Numbered from the stretch's first letter, positions 42,039 to 54,700 are shown. The stretch: DNA of 64,000 nucleotides from Ariolimax columbianus (GCA_036924085.1 JAVGWX010000002.1:88555704-88619703); one strand, 5' to 3'. Numbers and translations: made by a program. The notes: a model not told the origin generated them from the letters alone.

Positions 42039-42529
42039 AGGACCACGAGAAAGGTTATTGGAGACAGTAGGCATTTACGTCTGACCGTACTTTGAACTGT
42101 AAATGCGCCTACCACTCTGCCTACACGTGGCCTCAGTCATCATTATCAACTGTGAACTTCAGTCGTTAAACGTCTGGGGAAAATGCAGTCTTCTGTCGCA
42201 CATCACATGTGTAGCATATATTACTCTCAATACCTGCGTATGTGTTGTTTTTAAACACCTGTTGATCCAACTGTCTCTTGGTTTTCTCGTGTTATGTTGC
42301 CCTGATGTTTGGTGTAATAGACTAAACAGCGGTTGGGTACGGCAGTATTCTTGCCATACGTTGTGGAGTTGTTAGTGACAGGGCTCTGAACTCAAACTTT
42401 TTTGTATTCCGATTCATATAATGGCAAGGTCATGTTCACACGAGTATTAAATCCATTTAAATACGTCCTTAAATCGCCTTCATTTTTCATTGTGGTGCAA
42501 GACATACAATATTGCACAAAAAAGTCCAA
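42039..42529. other. Non-genic stretch
   Basis: No feature recognised. Confidence 0.45.
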
Positions 42530-42770
42530 ACTATTTAATGCTCTTTCTGTCTATATATGTCAACACTATTTAATGCTCAATCTGTCTATATATGTCAACA
42601 CTATTTAATGCTCAATCTGTCTATATATGTCAACACTATTTCATGCTCTTTCTGTCTATATATGTCAACACTATTTCATGCTCTTTCTGTCTATATATGT
42701 CAACACTATTTAATGCTCTTTCTGTCTATATATGTCAACACTATTTAATTCACTGTCTATGTATGTTAAA
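42530..42770. repeat. 35-bp minisatellite, about seven units
   Basis: The unit is tctgtctatatatgtcaaca plus ctatttaatgctctt. Units decay towards 42850. Confidence 0.93.
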
Positions 42771-42859
42771 ACTATTAATTTATTTGAATGTCATTATATG
42801 TTAAAACTAATGCATTCTCTATCTGCCATATATGTGCCAAAACAATGCCATTCTCTGGT

Positions 42860-43345
42860 CTGTCTATATATGTATACGTGGTGTTGCTCCAACTGTCTGT
42901 CGAAATGGGTAATCGACTTACTGTTATAGGAGTAAAGGCAGCGAGGAACAGTGTTGATCACTCTACAGCAGACGTGACCACGGACAGTGACGTCTTTAAC
43001 ATGTCATTCCCACCTTTAATGTCGGTTATGGAACTAATTCAATTTTGTATACATCATTTCCACCACCAGAAATGACAGCATGTGGGACCAACAAAGTAGT
43101 TGTTTATTGGGACAGACCCTAAAACTTAAGTATTGTAAGGGTTCTACGGCCTATTTAGGCCCCCATTCATACGAACAACGTGCGCGAGAGGGCAATAACG
43201 GTAAGATCATTTGTGTGTACTGGGTGGTGTGTTATGCATTAACTCTAACCGTGCGATAACTTCCTTCAGTGCATCGGTTGTTGAGTGTATATGGTTATTC
43301 TAACCAAAATATTACTTTCCTGCAGGATATTGGATGTTGTGTGTA
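42860..43345. other. Non-genic stretch
   Basis: No feature recognised; a 95-codon plus-strand frame (42788-43075) has no motif. Confidence 0.4.
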
Positions 43346-43905
43346 GAGTTAATTATAACCATTCAATATCACTCTTATTATGCATCGGATGTTGAATGTA
43401 TAATCAATTCTAACAGTATTATAACTGCCTTTCAGTATACACTTAATCTTACAATATGACAACTGCCTTTCAGTGTACACTTAATTCTTACAATATTATA
43501 AGCGCCTTTCAGTGTACACTTAATTCTGATCATATTTATGATAATTGCCTTGTAGTGTACACTTAATTCTAACCATGCGTATAATAACTGCATATCAGCG
43601 TGCACTTAATTCTAACAATATGTATGATAACTACCTTAGAGTGTGCACTTAATTCTAACCATATGTATTATAACTACCTTAGAGTGTACACTTAATTCTA
43701 ACCATATGTATGATCACTACATTAGAGTGTACACAAAATTATAACCATACGTATAATAACTACCTTAGAGTGTACACTATATTCTAACCATACGTATAAT
43801 AACTACCTTAGAGTGTACACTTAATTCTAACCATATGTATGATAACTACCTCTCAGCGTACACTTAATTCTAAACCTTGGATATCTCCCCTTCATTGTAT
43901 AAAGT
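43346..43905. repeat. About 43-bp minisatellite, diverged, 11-12 units
   Basis: The unit contains gtgtacacttaattctaacc and atatgtatgataactacctt. The first units are shorter and more diverged and the later ones nearly regular. Confidence 0.88.
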
Positions 43906-44690
43906 GTTTAGTGTAATTCTAAATCTTTGATATCTCCCCTTCATTGTATAAAGTGATTAGTGTCCTCAACTTAACGTGTTTACACTGGTTCAGAAAACTG
44001 TACATAGTCTGTATGCAATGAGTTTCTTTTACGTTCACGATCTAAAAACACCTACGCGCATCCAATCTGTTCTTCAATGCATAAATTTATCATACCTCCA
44101 CTATTTCCTGTGGAAATGCATTCCAAGCATTCCCCACTCTCTGACTTAAAAACAAAATATTTCCAGGTATGTAATCTGGACTTTTGAAAAAAAATTAATT
44201 CGTGGCTAACTGTCATTCAGTGCAGACTTAATTCAAACCGTGCGATAACTATATTTCAATGAATCAGGTGTTCAGAGTTCACATGTGGTCATTCCAACCC
44301 AAGAAAACTCCCATTTTGTGCATGGTGTGCTTACTGTATTCGTTAGTTCTAAAGGTGTGATAACTCTTCCTCATGTCTGAAACAAGTGTATGCTGTTGTG
44401 GCCCTTTCTGAAATCTTGAAGAATTATTTAAAATCAAGCAGGGCGTCTTAGAGATGTATCTAGTGGCCCGCAATGTAATTGATAGCACACGATATGATAA
44501 CATATAATATATATGTACTGAAACGTCATGGTGGTATAATAACAGAGATTGATATCGCGGATAAAGTGTTAGAGATTCAAGTCGGCTAAATTATTTCATT
44601 GTTATGATGTTGTTGTTGTTCCTGCTGTGTTGTTGTTGGTGGTGTTGTTGTTGTCTCTGCTATTGCTGATGTTTTTATTGTTCTTCTTGC
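43906..44690. other. Non-genic stretch
   Basis: Local small duplication ttgatatctccccttcattg at about 43880 and 43925. No gene recognised. Confidence 0.4.
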
Positions 44691-44775
44691 TCTTGTTCTT
44701 GTCTTTGCACTTCTTCTTCTTGCTGCTTCTCGTGTTGCTGATGCTGCACTTGTTATTGCTGCTGCCGACACTGTC

Positions 44776-45417
44776 ATCGTCGTAGAAGTAGTAGTAGTAG
44801 CAATTCTAGTAGTTTTAAGAAGCAGTGGTCGTAGTAGTAATATCAATAGTAGTAGCAGCAATAGAAGTAGTAGTAATAATAGTAGTAATAGGAGCAATGT
44901 CAGTAGTACTAGTAGTAGCAGTAGTAGTAGCAGTAATAGTAGTAGTAGTAGCAGTAGTAGTAGTAGCAGTAGTAGCAGCAATAGTAGTAGTAGTAGTAGT
45001 AGCAGCAGCAGTAGTAGTAGTAGTAGCAGCAGTAGTAGGAGTAGTAGCAGTAGTAGCAGCAGCAGTAGTAGTAGCAGCAGCAGTAGTAGTAGTAGCAGCA
45101 ATAGTAGTAGCAGCAGCAGTAGTAGCAGTAGTAGCAGCAGCAGTAGTAGCAGTAGTAGCAGCAGCAGTAGTAGCAGTAGTAGCAGCAGCAGTAGTAGTAG
45201 CAGCAGCAGTAGTAGTGGTGGTGCTGGTGGTGGCGGCGGCGGCAGCAGAAGCAGAAGCAGCAGCAGCAGCAGTAGTAGTAGCAGTAGTAGTAGTGGTAGT
45301 AGCAGTAGTAGTAATGGTAGTAGTAGCAGCAGTAAAAATAGCAGTAGTAGTAGTAGTAGTAGTAGCAGTGGTAGTAGTAGTAGTGGTAGTAGTTTTAGTA
45401 GTAATTTTAGTAGCAGT
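44776..45417. repeat. Long TAG/CAG trinucleotide tract
   Basis: About 640 bp of almost pure (AGT) and (AGC) triplets on the plus strand, blending into GTT- and CTT-type triplets on the left (44600-44775). Poly-Val/Ala (plus) and poly-Leu (minus) open frames of about 200 and 170 codons result from the triplet period. Confidence 0.97.
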
Positions 45418-45424
45418 GCCGCCG

Positions 45425-45665
45425 CTGCATAATCCCCATTTTGAGTAGTTTTACTCTTCTGTGCGCTCTAAAACGGGCTTAAAGTGGCCGGCTGCAGTAT
45501 CCTGCTGATGAAATGAGACCAGGGTCCTCTAGACGGTTGTGCTATGCTTGGCGTCATCTGTGTGACGACCACTACTAGGAGGATTGCGTGGATCCTCCAC
45601 CTTGTTAGCCAGTATGTCATAAAATGGCCTGTTCTAACAGTTTTTGTTTCCTCTCTGTCTTCTCA
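45425..45665 (-). mobile_element. Dispersed family E element, copy 5 (reverse)
   Basis: The minus strand has tggctaacaaggtggaggat, gatgacgccaagcatagcac, tttcatcagcaggatactgc, gcccgttttagagcgcacag and aagagtaaaactactcaaaa in family order. The 5' repeat core is missing. Its 3' end abuts the trinucleotide tract. Confidence 0.72.
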
Positions 45666-46029
45666 TTCTCAACAGAAATCACGTATCAATTTACAGCTGG
45701 GTCGACGTCACGTATCGAACGTGATGCATTGGTAAGCAATGTCAACGTGCAGAAATCAACACTGCAACATTAAACAGAGTGCTTTGTCGCGGGCTGCTTA
45801 TAGAGAGCCCTAAATAACGAATGTTTGTTCACGATAAAAATGGTGAGGAATTTTATTTTTTTTCTTACCAGCATTACAGGGAAGCCAATAAAACGGACAC
45901 CGGAAATCCACAGGAAGCCAAAATGTTAATTTCTCAACTGACATACCATTAATTTAACGAGCAATAAACATACCGATACAAAATAAATTCGGCAGGGTCA
46001 TAAAATATCGTTGAAGCTTTTCCTCATAC
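45666..46029. other. Non-genic stretch
   Basis: AT-rich, no feature recognised. Confidence 0.4.
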
Positions 46030-46145
46030 CTAAGATGCAGCAGTGAATGAGCTTAACAGCCATAGATTCATAGTTGCCTGCTTGCATCAGGATCGGCGAA
46101 CGACAGCTGACCAAGACCCTATTCTTTCTCCAAGCTGCGACCCAC
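46030..46145. repeat. Short dispersed block, copy 1
   Basis: aagatgcagcagtgaatgag with ctgcttgcatcaggatcggc matches 49510-49620 (aagatgcagcaggaaatgag, ctgcttgtatcagggtcggt). Nature unknown. Confidence 0.55.
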
Positions 46146-46239
46146 TTGAAGCAGGATGCAGAAGTGTAGTTTAGTTAAGAGATACGGATCGCAGATGGAA
46201 GGTCAGGTCATGTCATTTAGTAACCAATTAGGTAGTTGG

Positions 46240-46445
46240 GACACCCATGAAGACACCCGCACTACTCCAAGCCACCCGTCTCTGTCAGCGGGCGGTGTAT
46301 GTGCCTCCTTTGGTCGGAGATTGGTCCATTCTTTTATGTTGTCCTCCTATATCTTTTTGGGATGACCTCTTCGTCGTCTACCTTTCGCCTTTCTGTGCAG
46401 GATTGTATTTGCAAGACCGATTGATCTGAAATGTGGTTGTACCAC
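46240..46445 (-). pseudogene. LINE C-terminal tail remnant
   Basis: The minus strand reads SIGLANTILHRKAKGRRRRG and HPKKI, then after a one-base shift EDNIKEWTNLRPKEAHTPPA. This is the tail hhhG-h-GKRRRGRP-KRW-DNIKEWTGL of LINEs. Confidence 0.8.
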
Positions 46446-46449
46446 ACGG

Positions 46450-46912
46450 GAGGAACTGTTATGTCCTTTGAGGTGCAGAGCACTGACATACGAGGGTAAC
46501 AGTACTATCATTTGAGGTGCAGAGCACTGACATACGAGGGTAACAGTACTATCATTTGAGGTGCAGAGCACTGACATACGAGGGTAACAGTACTATCATT
46601 TGAGGTGCAGAGCACTGACATACGAGGGTAACAGTACTATCATTTGAGGTGCAGAGCACTGACATACGAGGGTAACAGTACTATCATTTGAGGTGCAGAG
46701 CACTGACATACGAGGGTAACAGTACTATCATTTGAGGTGCAGAGCACTGACATACGAGGGTAACAGTACTATCATTTGAGGTGCAGAGCACTGACATACG
46801 AGGGTAACAGTACTATCATTTGAGGTGCAGAGCACTGACATACGAGGGTAACAGTACTATCATTTGAGGTGCAGAGCACTGACATACGAGGGTAACAGTA
46901 CTATCATTTGAG
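46450..46912. repeat. 44-bp minisatellite, ten nearly identical units
   Basis: The unit is gaggtgcagagcactgacat with acgagggtaacagtactatcattt. Units are essentially identical, so expansion or homogenisation was recent. Confidence 0.97.
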
Positions 46913-46984
46913 TCTCGCAATACTGACAGTTGAGAGTGTGCCGTACTAGCATTTTAGAAGAGCATTATTGCCATTATGAGAGGT

Positions 46985-47590
46985 GAAATCATGACGTTCG
47001 AGAGATGTAATCGTGACCTTTGAAGGATGCAATCATGGGCTTTGACTGATGCAATCTTGTCCTTTGAGTGGTGCAATCATGGGCTTTGAGTGATGTAATC
47101 ATGGGCTTTGACTGATGCAATCTTGTCTTTAGAGTGGTGCAATCATGGGCTTTGAGTGATGCAATCATGGGCTTTGACTGATGCAATCTTGTCCTTTGAG
47201 TGATGCAATCATGGGCTTTGAGTGATGCAATCATGGGCTTTGACTGATGCAATATTGTCCTTTGAGTGGTGCAATCATGGGCTTTGAGTGATGCAATCAT
47301 GGGCTTTGACTGATGCAATCTTGTCCTTTGAGTGGTGCAATCATGAGCTTTGAGGTATGAAAAATGTAGCCTTTGAGGGATGCAATCATGACATTTGAGG
47401 TATGAAAAATGTAGCCTTTGAGGGATGCAATCATGACCTTTGAGGAATGCAATCATGGCATTTAGAGATGCCATCGTGACATTTAAGAGATCAAATTATA
47501 ACATTTGAGGGATGCAATTATGACATTTACAGGATGCAATCCTGACCTTTGGGGAATGCAATCATGACAATTACGAGTCGCAGCTCTAGC
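46985..47590. repeat. About 21-22-bp minisatellite, ~25 units
   Basis: The unit is gatgcaatcatgggctttga followed by g/c and t variants. A 63-bp three-unit pattern (gggctttgactgatgcaatc, ttgtcctttgagtggtgcaa) repeats about four times. The minus-strand 161-codon frame (ASLKAHDCTTQRT repeats) is a by-product. Confidence 0.9.
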
Positions 47591-48335
47591 ATTTAAGGGC
47601 TGAGACGAACGTGCACTGACAAATGTTTTCCCCAGCTTTATACATATTAACTTATAAATAATGCAACGGACAATCTATATTTTTTATTTGAAAATAAATA
47701 CCAAAACAACCGGATTGAATTTAATGAGTAATAAAATCGTATGGAACATTTATATATTATTCATTTTGATGTATCCTTGTTGAATGTATTTTGATAAGCC
47801 ATGTCTAGGGTCGAAACAACCCTTCCGTCCGCACAGCATATGGCTTTTAAACGAATTCTAGACTAACTTATTAATAAACACACCAATATGTAAGGGCACT
47901 CTGGATTTAACACTACGTTTAAAATGCGGTTTTGTCAAATCAGCGGTCGATATGTGTTTCTAGCGTAACGTCACAGATGTTACAGATTGCTACGGTTATG
48001 ACCCAGCCTAAAGCACACCACTCAAGTGACGCAATTAACAAAACATCATTTACCGTAAAACAAAACATAAATCCTTTTTGTTAAACTACAGTTAGTATTG
48101 TCAATAACTAACAATATTTGCATCATTTTAGGGCTAGGGCAAGCCTAATATCTGACACTAGGCTTTGATGTTGGGTCTAGTACATTTGTGGCTATTTTGT
48201 CTACGGTAAACATGTAACAGGTGGCGGGTAGGATCCTACAGTTGATCACGGAACACAACTACTTTCGCGCCTAAGCTACACGTCTATAATTGGGACTACA
48301 GTACCATGAAATGCACTAATTCTGACATGGCGTGG
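47591..48335. other. Non-genic stretch
   Basis: About 750 bp without recognisable domain, RNA or repeat. Confidence 0.5.
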
Positions 48336-49330
48336 GCGTTATCCAAATGCGAGAACTAGCATGGGCGATTCCTAAAAATAAGAATTAACAAGTGCAATAT
48401 CTAAGGTGAAAATTAGCATTGGCGATATCTAAAGATAAAAATTAACATGGGCGTTTCGAAATTTAAGAATTAACAAGGGCGATATCTAAAGGTAATAATT
48501 AGCAAGGGCGATATCTAAATGTAAGAATTAGCAAGGGCGAAATCTAAGAATTAGCATGGGCGATATCTATAATGTAAGAATTAGTCAGAGCGATATCTAA
48601 AGATTACAATTAGCATGGACGATATCTATAATGTAAGAATTAGCAAGGGCGAAATCTAAGAATTAGCATGGGCGATATCTAAATGTAAGAATTAGCATGG
48701 GCGATATCTAAATGTAAGAATTAGCAAGGGCGAAATCCAAGAATTAGCATGGGCGATATCTAAATGTAAGAATTAGCCATAGCGATATCTAAAGGTTACA
48801 ATTAGCATGGACGATATCTATTGGTAACAGTTAACATAGACGATGTCTAGAGGAAAAATTAGCATTGTCGATATGGATTGGCTTCGTTCGTTCTCAATCT
48901 CCCGCTACCAAACCCTAAAAGGGCCTAAGTAGCAGAATGTAGTCCAGAGAACGGAATGCGTTGTGTCGTAGTTTACAGCTTGACTGCAATATTTGCACCT
49001 TTCGGTCCAACACATCCGACTTAAGCAAGCATTTTTTTAGTACCGGGTTAGCATTCCCTCTTCAATCCCTTCTCCTTAGCCAGTATGCTCTGTTGCAGCC
49101 TGTTATCCAGGATCACCGCGTGGAGGTGTAAAAGGGTCTTGGCAGCTCTGGTTCGCTGGCCCTGACGCTAGCAGTCAGCTATTGGCCGCTGACCACTGCA
49201 GCTCATGCGCTGCTCAGCGTCTTGATCCCACATTGTCGATATATAATGGTAGGAATTAGTATGGGCGATATGTAAAAGGAAGATGTAGAATGGGTGATAT
49301 ATAAAGATAACAATAAGCATATGTTCGAAT
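48336..49330. repeat. About 29-bp minisatellite split by a SINE
   Basis: The unit is gaattagcatgggcgatatc plus taaatgtaa, with many length variants. The array is interrupted at 48875-49230 by a family A element and resumes for two or three decayed units. Confidence 0.9.
48875..49230 (-). mobile_element. SINE-like family A, copy 3 (reverse) with 12-bp duplication
   Basis: It is flanked by the 12-bp direct repeat cattgtcgatat at 48863-48874 and 49231-49242. On the minus strand it runs gggatcaagacgctgagcag to gagaacgaacgaagccaatc. The target was a minisatellite unit. Confidence 0.92.
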
Positions 49331-49509
49331 TATGTTATATTATTTTATGATAAATACTGCCGACATCACTAAACTCCAGGCAGATAAATATATGATCAAC
49401 CCAAAAGTTTAAGATGGTGGATAAAAATACAGATGGTTGCTGTAGTTCACTGGTTGTACAAATGTTTACTTGGTTCGGCTTAAGTCTGGTGTCCAACTCT
49501 TCTAAGCGG
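49331..49509. other. Non-genic spacer
   Basis: No feature recognised. Confidence 0.4.
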
Positions 49510-49626
49510 TCGAAGATGCAGCAGGAAATGAGCTGACAGCAGCCAGCGGTTCAATGCTGGCTGCTTGTATCAGGGTCGGTGGCACATATTTGACCATAAT
49601 CCTATTCCGCGTCAAACGGACGGCAG
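49510..49626. repeat. Short dispersed block, copy 2
   Basis: It matches 46030-46145 (see that entry). It directly precedes a family A copy. Confidence 0.55.
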
Positions 49627-49985
49627 GGATCAAGATGCCGAGCAACGCATGAGCGGCAGTGGTCAGCGACCCATAGCTGACTGCTGGCGTCAGAACCAGC
49701 CAACCAGAGCTGCCAAGACCCTTTAAAACCTCTACGTGGTGATCCTGGATAACAGGATGCACCAGGGCACACTGGCTGAGGAGAAGGGATAGATGAGGGG
49801 ATGCTAACCAGGTACTAAAAAATGCTTGCTGAAGTCGGATGTGTTGGACCGAAAGGTGCAGATATCGCAGTCAAGCTGTAAAATACTACACAACGCATTC
49901 CGTTCTCTGGACTGCATTCTGCTACGTAAGTCCTTTCAGGGTTTGGTAGCGGGAGATTGAGCGCGAACGAAGCCAAGCCAAGCCA
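49627..49985 (+). mobile_element. SINE-like family A, copy 4
   Basis: It runs from gggatcaagatgccgagcaa through gtggtgatcctggataacag to gcgcgaacgaagccaagcca with a three-unit gccaa tail. Short imperfect flanking similarity (gacggca, gacggcg) may be a target duplication. The 3' ends of two family A copies are within 800 bp here. Confidence 0.85.
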
Positions 49986-50044
49986 AACTGACGGCGATGG
50001 AAATAAAATGAAACTATCAATCAATGTCCGCTGATCATTTCAGG

Positions 50045-51300
50045 GCATAGATCCTCTAGCAAGTTCGATCTTTAGCTCTCCTTGCTGCCTCTCTACAGGC
50101 GAGGAGCAGGGAGGAACAACATTTTTAAGTCTCATACTGATCGGGCAATGTTAGTCATGATCAGCCAAAACATTCTGATCAGTCAATGTTAGTCATCATT
50201 AGCCAAAACATTCTGATCAGTCAATGTTAGTCATGATCAGCCAAAACATTCTGATCAGTCAATGTTAGTCATCATTAGCCAAAACATTCTGATCAGTCAA
50301 TGTTAGTCATGATCAGCCAAAACATTCTGATCAGTCAATGTTAGTCATCATTAGCCAAAACATTCTGATCAGTCAATGTTAGTCATGATCAGCCAAAACA
50401 TTCTGATCAGTCAATGTTAGTCATCATTAGCCAAAACATTCTGATCAGTCAATGTTAGTCATGATCAGCCAAAACATTCTGATCAGTCAATGTTAGTCAT
50501 GATCAGCCAAAATATTCTGATCAGTCAATGTTAGTCATGATCAGCCAAAACATTCTGATCAGTCAATGTTAGTCATCATTAGCCAAAACATTCTGATCAG
50601 TCAATGTTAGTCATCATTAGCCAAAACATTCTGATCAGTCAATGTTAGTCATGATCAGCCAAAACATTCTGATCAGTCAATGTTAGTCATGATCAGCCAA
50701 AACATTCTGATCAGTCAATGTTACTCATGATCAGCCAAAACATTCTGATCAGTCAAGGTTTGTCATCATTAGAGAAAAACATTCTGATCAGTCAATGTTA
50801 GTCATGATCAGCCAAAACATTCTGATCAGTCAATGTTAGTCATGATCAGCCAAAACATTCTCATCAGTCAATGTTAGTTATGATCAGTCAAAACTTTCTG
50901 ATCAGTCAATGTTAGTCAGGGTATATCGTCTGTCTCAGATAGGACTAGGCACATATATCATTCTTCTCAGATCAGGGAAACTAACGAGGTTAGAAATTCA
51001 GCGTTTCTCGCTTTCGGTCGTTATTGCTTCAGATACTAACGCCTTACCTCAGATCGCGCTAAATAGTTTTCTGACTCATTGTAGGCTTTCGTTTGCACAT
51101 CAACATCTCAGCAATAATGTGATCCCCATAGTAGTGATCGCCACGCAGATGAAGCCAAGCATAGCATAACCGTCTGGAAGACCGTTGTCCACCTTCATCA
51201 GCATGCTCGCGATGTGAGGAAAGCTACTACAACCCACCACTTAACGTGCTTTTCAGGGCACACAAAAGAGTAAACTTCCTCATTGTGGGCATTAAACAAG
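50045..51300 (+). mobile_element. Family E element, copy 6, with large internal array
   Basis: The 5' repeat core is expanded to about 22 units (next entry). Downstream come aaactaacgaggttagaaat, atgtgatccccatagtagtg, cgcagatgaagccaagcata, gcgatgtgaggaaagctact, cttttcagggcacacaaaag and ttcctcattgtgggcattaa, the usual family order. Confidence 0.82.
50130..50925. repeat. About 36-bp minisatellite, ~22 units, inside family E
   Basis: The unit is ctgatcagtcaatgttagtc plus atgatcagccaaaacatt. It matches the two to three 5' units (gatcagacatgttagtcagg) of other family E copies. Two unit types (atgatcagcc and atcattagcc) alternate in the first half, forming a 72-bp higher-order unit. Confidence 0.93.
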
Positions 51301-51725
51301 AACTGCATTGAATGCCTCTCACTGATCCAAATGAAACTTATTGATATTGAAAATAACAATATATGTATGCAGTATACATGCAGTTGTTTTTTTTAAATTG
51401 ATTAATTGTGTGATCAATACAAATTATGTTAGTATGGTTACGCGTAAAATAATATAAATTGAATATATTTGAATACTGAATAACAAACAAAAAAGATAGT
51501 ATAATTTTTACATGGGAATATCAATGAGCCATATTCAAGGTCAGAAGTAGTTAAACAAAATTATAAACACAAGCCTTTTGAAGAGAACATCACACTTGCT
51601 TACTTCCCCTGTCGTTGGCGCGACGTCAGACATCATGTTTAAAATGTTCAGCTATTGCGATTACCTGGTCATTCTCCCTAACATTTCATCCATATTACAT
51701 GTTTCAAGAGGGTTTAGGTAAAGTA
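51301..51725. other. Non-genic stretch
   Basis: AT-rich, no feature recognised. Confidence 0.45.
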
Positions 51726-51729
51726 TTAT

Positions 51730-54700
51730 GGTGGTCTGGGTCTTGTGTTGCTCCACAGTCACATGTCTCATCATCGGGCGGTCTTGTGTTGCTTCACTGT
51801 CACATGTCTCATCATCAGGTGGTCTTATGTTGCTCCACAGTCAAATGTCTCATCATCAGGTGGTCTTGTGTTGCTCCACAGACACATGTCTCATCAGCAG
51901 GTGGTCTTGTGTTGCTCCACGGTCACATGTCTCATCATTAGGTGGTCTTGTGTTGCTCCAGTCACATGTCTCATAATCAGGTTATCTAAGTCTTCTGTTG
52001 CTCCACGGTCACATGTCTCATCATCATGTGGATTTATGTTGCTCCACGGTCACATGTCTCATCATCAGGTGGTCTTGTGTTGCTCCACAGTCGCATGTCT
52101 CATCATCAGTTGTCTGGGTCTTGTGTTGCTCCACAGTCACATGTCTCATCATCAGATGGTCTTGTGTTGCTCCACAGTCACATGTCTCATCATCAGGTTA
52201 TCTAAGTCTTCTGTTGCTCCACGGTCACATGTCTCATCATCAGGTGGATTTATGTTGCTCCACGGTCACACGTCTCATCATCACGTGGTCTTGTGTTGCT
52301 CCACGGTCACATGTCTCATCATCAGGTGGATTTATGTTGCTCCACGGTCACACGTCTCATCATCACGTGGTCTTGTGTTGCTCCACGGTCACATGTCTCA
52401 TCATCAGGTGATCTTGTGTTGCTCAACGGTCACATGTCTCATCATAAGGAAGTCTTGTGTTGTTCCACAGTCACATGTCTCATCATCAAGTGGTCTGGGT
52501 CTTGTGTTGCTCCACAGTCACATGTCTCATCATCAGGTTGTCTTGTGTTGCTCCACAGACACATGTCTCATCATCAGGTGGTCTTTTGTTGCTCCACGGT
52601 TACATGTCTCATCATCAGGTGGTCTTGTGTTGCTCCAGTCACATGTCTCATCATCAGGTGGTCTTGTGTTGCTCCACGGTCACATGTCTCATCATCAGGT
52701 GGTCTTATGTTGCTCCACTGTCACATGTCTCATCATCAGGTGGTCCTGTGTTGCTCCACGGTCACATGTCTCATCATCAGGTGGTCCTGTGGTTCTGCAC
52801 GGTTACACGTCTCATCATCAGGTGATCTTATGTTGCTCCACGGTCACACGTCCCATCATCAGGTGGTCTTGTATTGCTCCCAGGTCACACGTCTCATCAT
52901 CAGGTGGTCTGGGTCTTGTGTTGCTCCATGGCCACATGTCTCAACATCAGGTGATCTGGATTTTGTGTTGCTCCACTGTAAGATGTCTCATCATCAGGTG
53001 GTATGGGTCTTGTGTTGCTCCACAGTCACATGTCTCATCATCAGGTGGTCTTATGTTGCTCCACGGTCACATGTCTCATCATCAGGTGGTCTTGTGTTGC
53101 TCCACGGTCACACGTCTCATCATCAGGTGGTCTGGGTCTTGTATTGCTCCACGACCACATGTCTCATCATCAGGTGGTATTGGTCTTGTGTTGCTGCACG
53201 GTCACATGTCTCATCGTCAGGTGGTCTTGTTTTGCTCCACTGTCGCATGTCTCATCATCAGGTGGTCCTGTGTTCCTCCACGGTCACATGTCTCATCTTC
53301 AGGGGGTGTTCTATTGCTCCAGTCACATGTCTCATCATCAAGAGGTCTCGATCTTGTGTGTGCTCCACAGTCACATGTCTCATCATCAGGTGGTCTTGTT
53401 TTGCTCCACGGTCACATGTCTCATCATTAGGTGGTCTTGTTTTGCTCCACGGTCACATGTCTCATCATCAGGTGATCTTGTGTTGCTCAACGGTCACATG
53501 TCTCATCCTCAGGAAGTCTTGGGTCTTTCCACAGTCATATGTCTCATCATCAAGTGGTCTGGGTCTTGTGTTGCTCCACAGTCACATGTCTCATCATCAG
53601 GTTGTCTTGTGTTGCTCCAGAGTCACATGTCTCATCAGCAGGTGGTCTTGTGTTGCTCCACGGTCACATGTCTCATCATCAGGTTGTCTTGTGCTGCTCC
53701 ACAGTCACATGTCTCATCATCAGGTGGTCTTGTGTTGCTCCACGGTCACATGTCTCATCATCAGGTGGTCTTGTGTTGCTCTGCGGTCACATGTGTCAGC
53801 ATCAGGTGGTCTTATGTTGCTCCACGGTCACATGTCTCATCATCAGGTGGTCTTATGTTGCTCCACGGTCACATGTCTCATCATCAGTTGGTCTTGTGTT
53901 GCTCCACGGTCACATGTCTCATCATCAGTTGGTCTTGTGTTGCTCCACAGTCACATGTCTCATCATCAGGTGGTCTTGTTTCTCCACGGTCACATGTCTC
54001 ATCATCAGGTGATCTGGGTCTTGTGGATCTCCACGGTCACACGTCTCCTCATCAGGAGGTCTGGGTCTTGTGTTGCTCCACAGTCACATGTCTCATCATC
54101 AGGTGGTCTGGGTCTTGTGTTGCTCCACGGTCACATGTCTCATCATCAGGTGGTCTTTTGTTGCTACACAAATGTCTCATCATTAGGTGGTCTTATGTTC
54201 CTCCATGATTACATTTCTTATCATCAGGTGGTTTTATGTTGCTCCACGGTCAGTCAGATGTGTCATCATGAGGTGATCTGTGTCTTGTGGATCTCCAGTG
54301 ACATGTCTCATCATCAGGTGTTCTTGTGTTGCTCCACAGTCACATGTCTCATCATCAGGTGGTCTTGTGTTGCTTCACGGTCACATGTCTCATCATCAGG
54401 TGATCTGGGTCTTCTGTTGCTCCACGGTCACACGTCTCATCATCAGGTGGTCTGGGTCTTGTGTTGCTTCCCGGTCACATGTCTCATCATCAGGTGGTAA
54501 TGTGTTGCTCCACGGTCACACGTCTCATCATTAGGTGGTAGTGTGTTGCTTCACGGTCACACGTCTCATCATTAGGTGGTAATGTGTTGCTTCACGGTCA
54601 CACGTCTCATCATTAGGTGGTAATGTGTTGCTCGACGGTCACATGTCTCATCATCAGGTGGTCTTGTGTTGCTCCACGGTCACATGTCTCATCATCAGTT

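Noticed and set aside
44586..45448. Poly-leucine (minus) and poly-valine/alanine (plus) frames
   Set aside because: Pure consequence of the TAG/CAG triplet tract.
51745..54500. Open frames of 561 and 735 codons on the plus strand
   Set aside because: They are read-through of a 41-bp tandem repeat in overlapping frames; the 41-residue peptide repeat simply reflects three units, and there is no start context, splice site or unique sequence.
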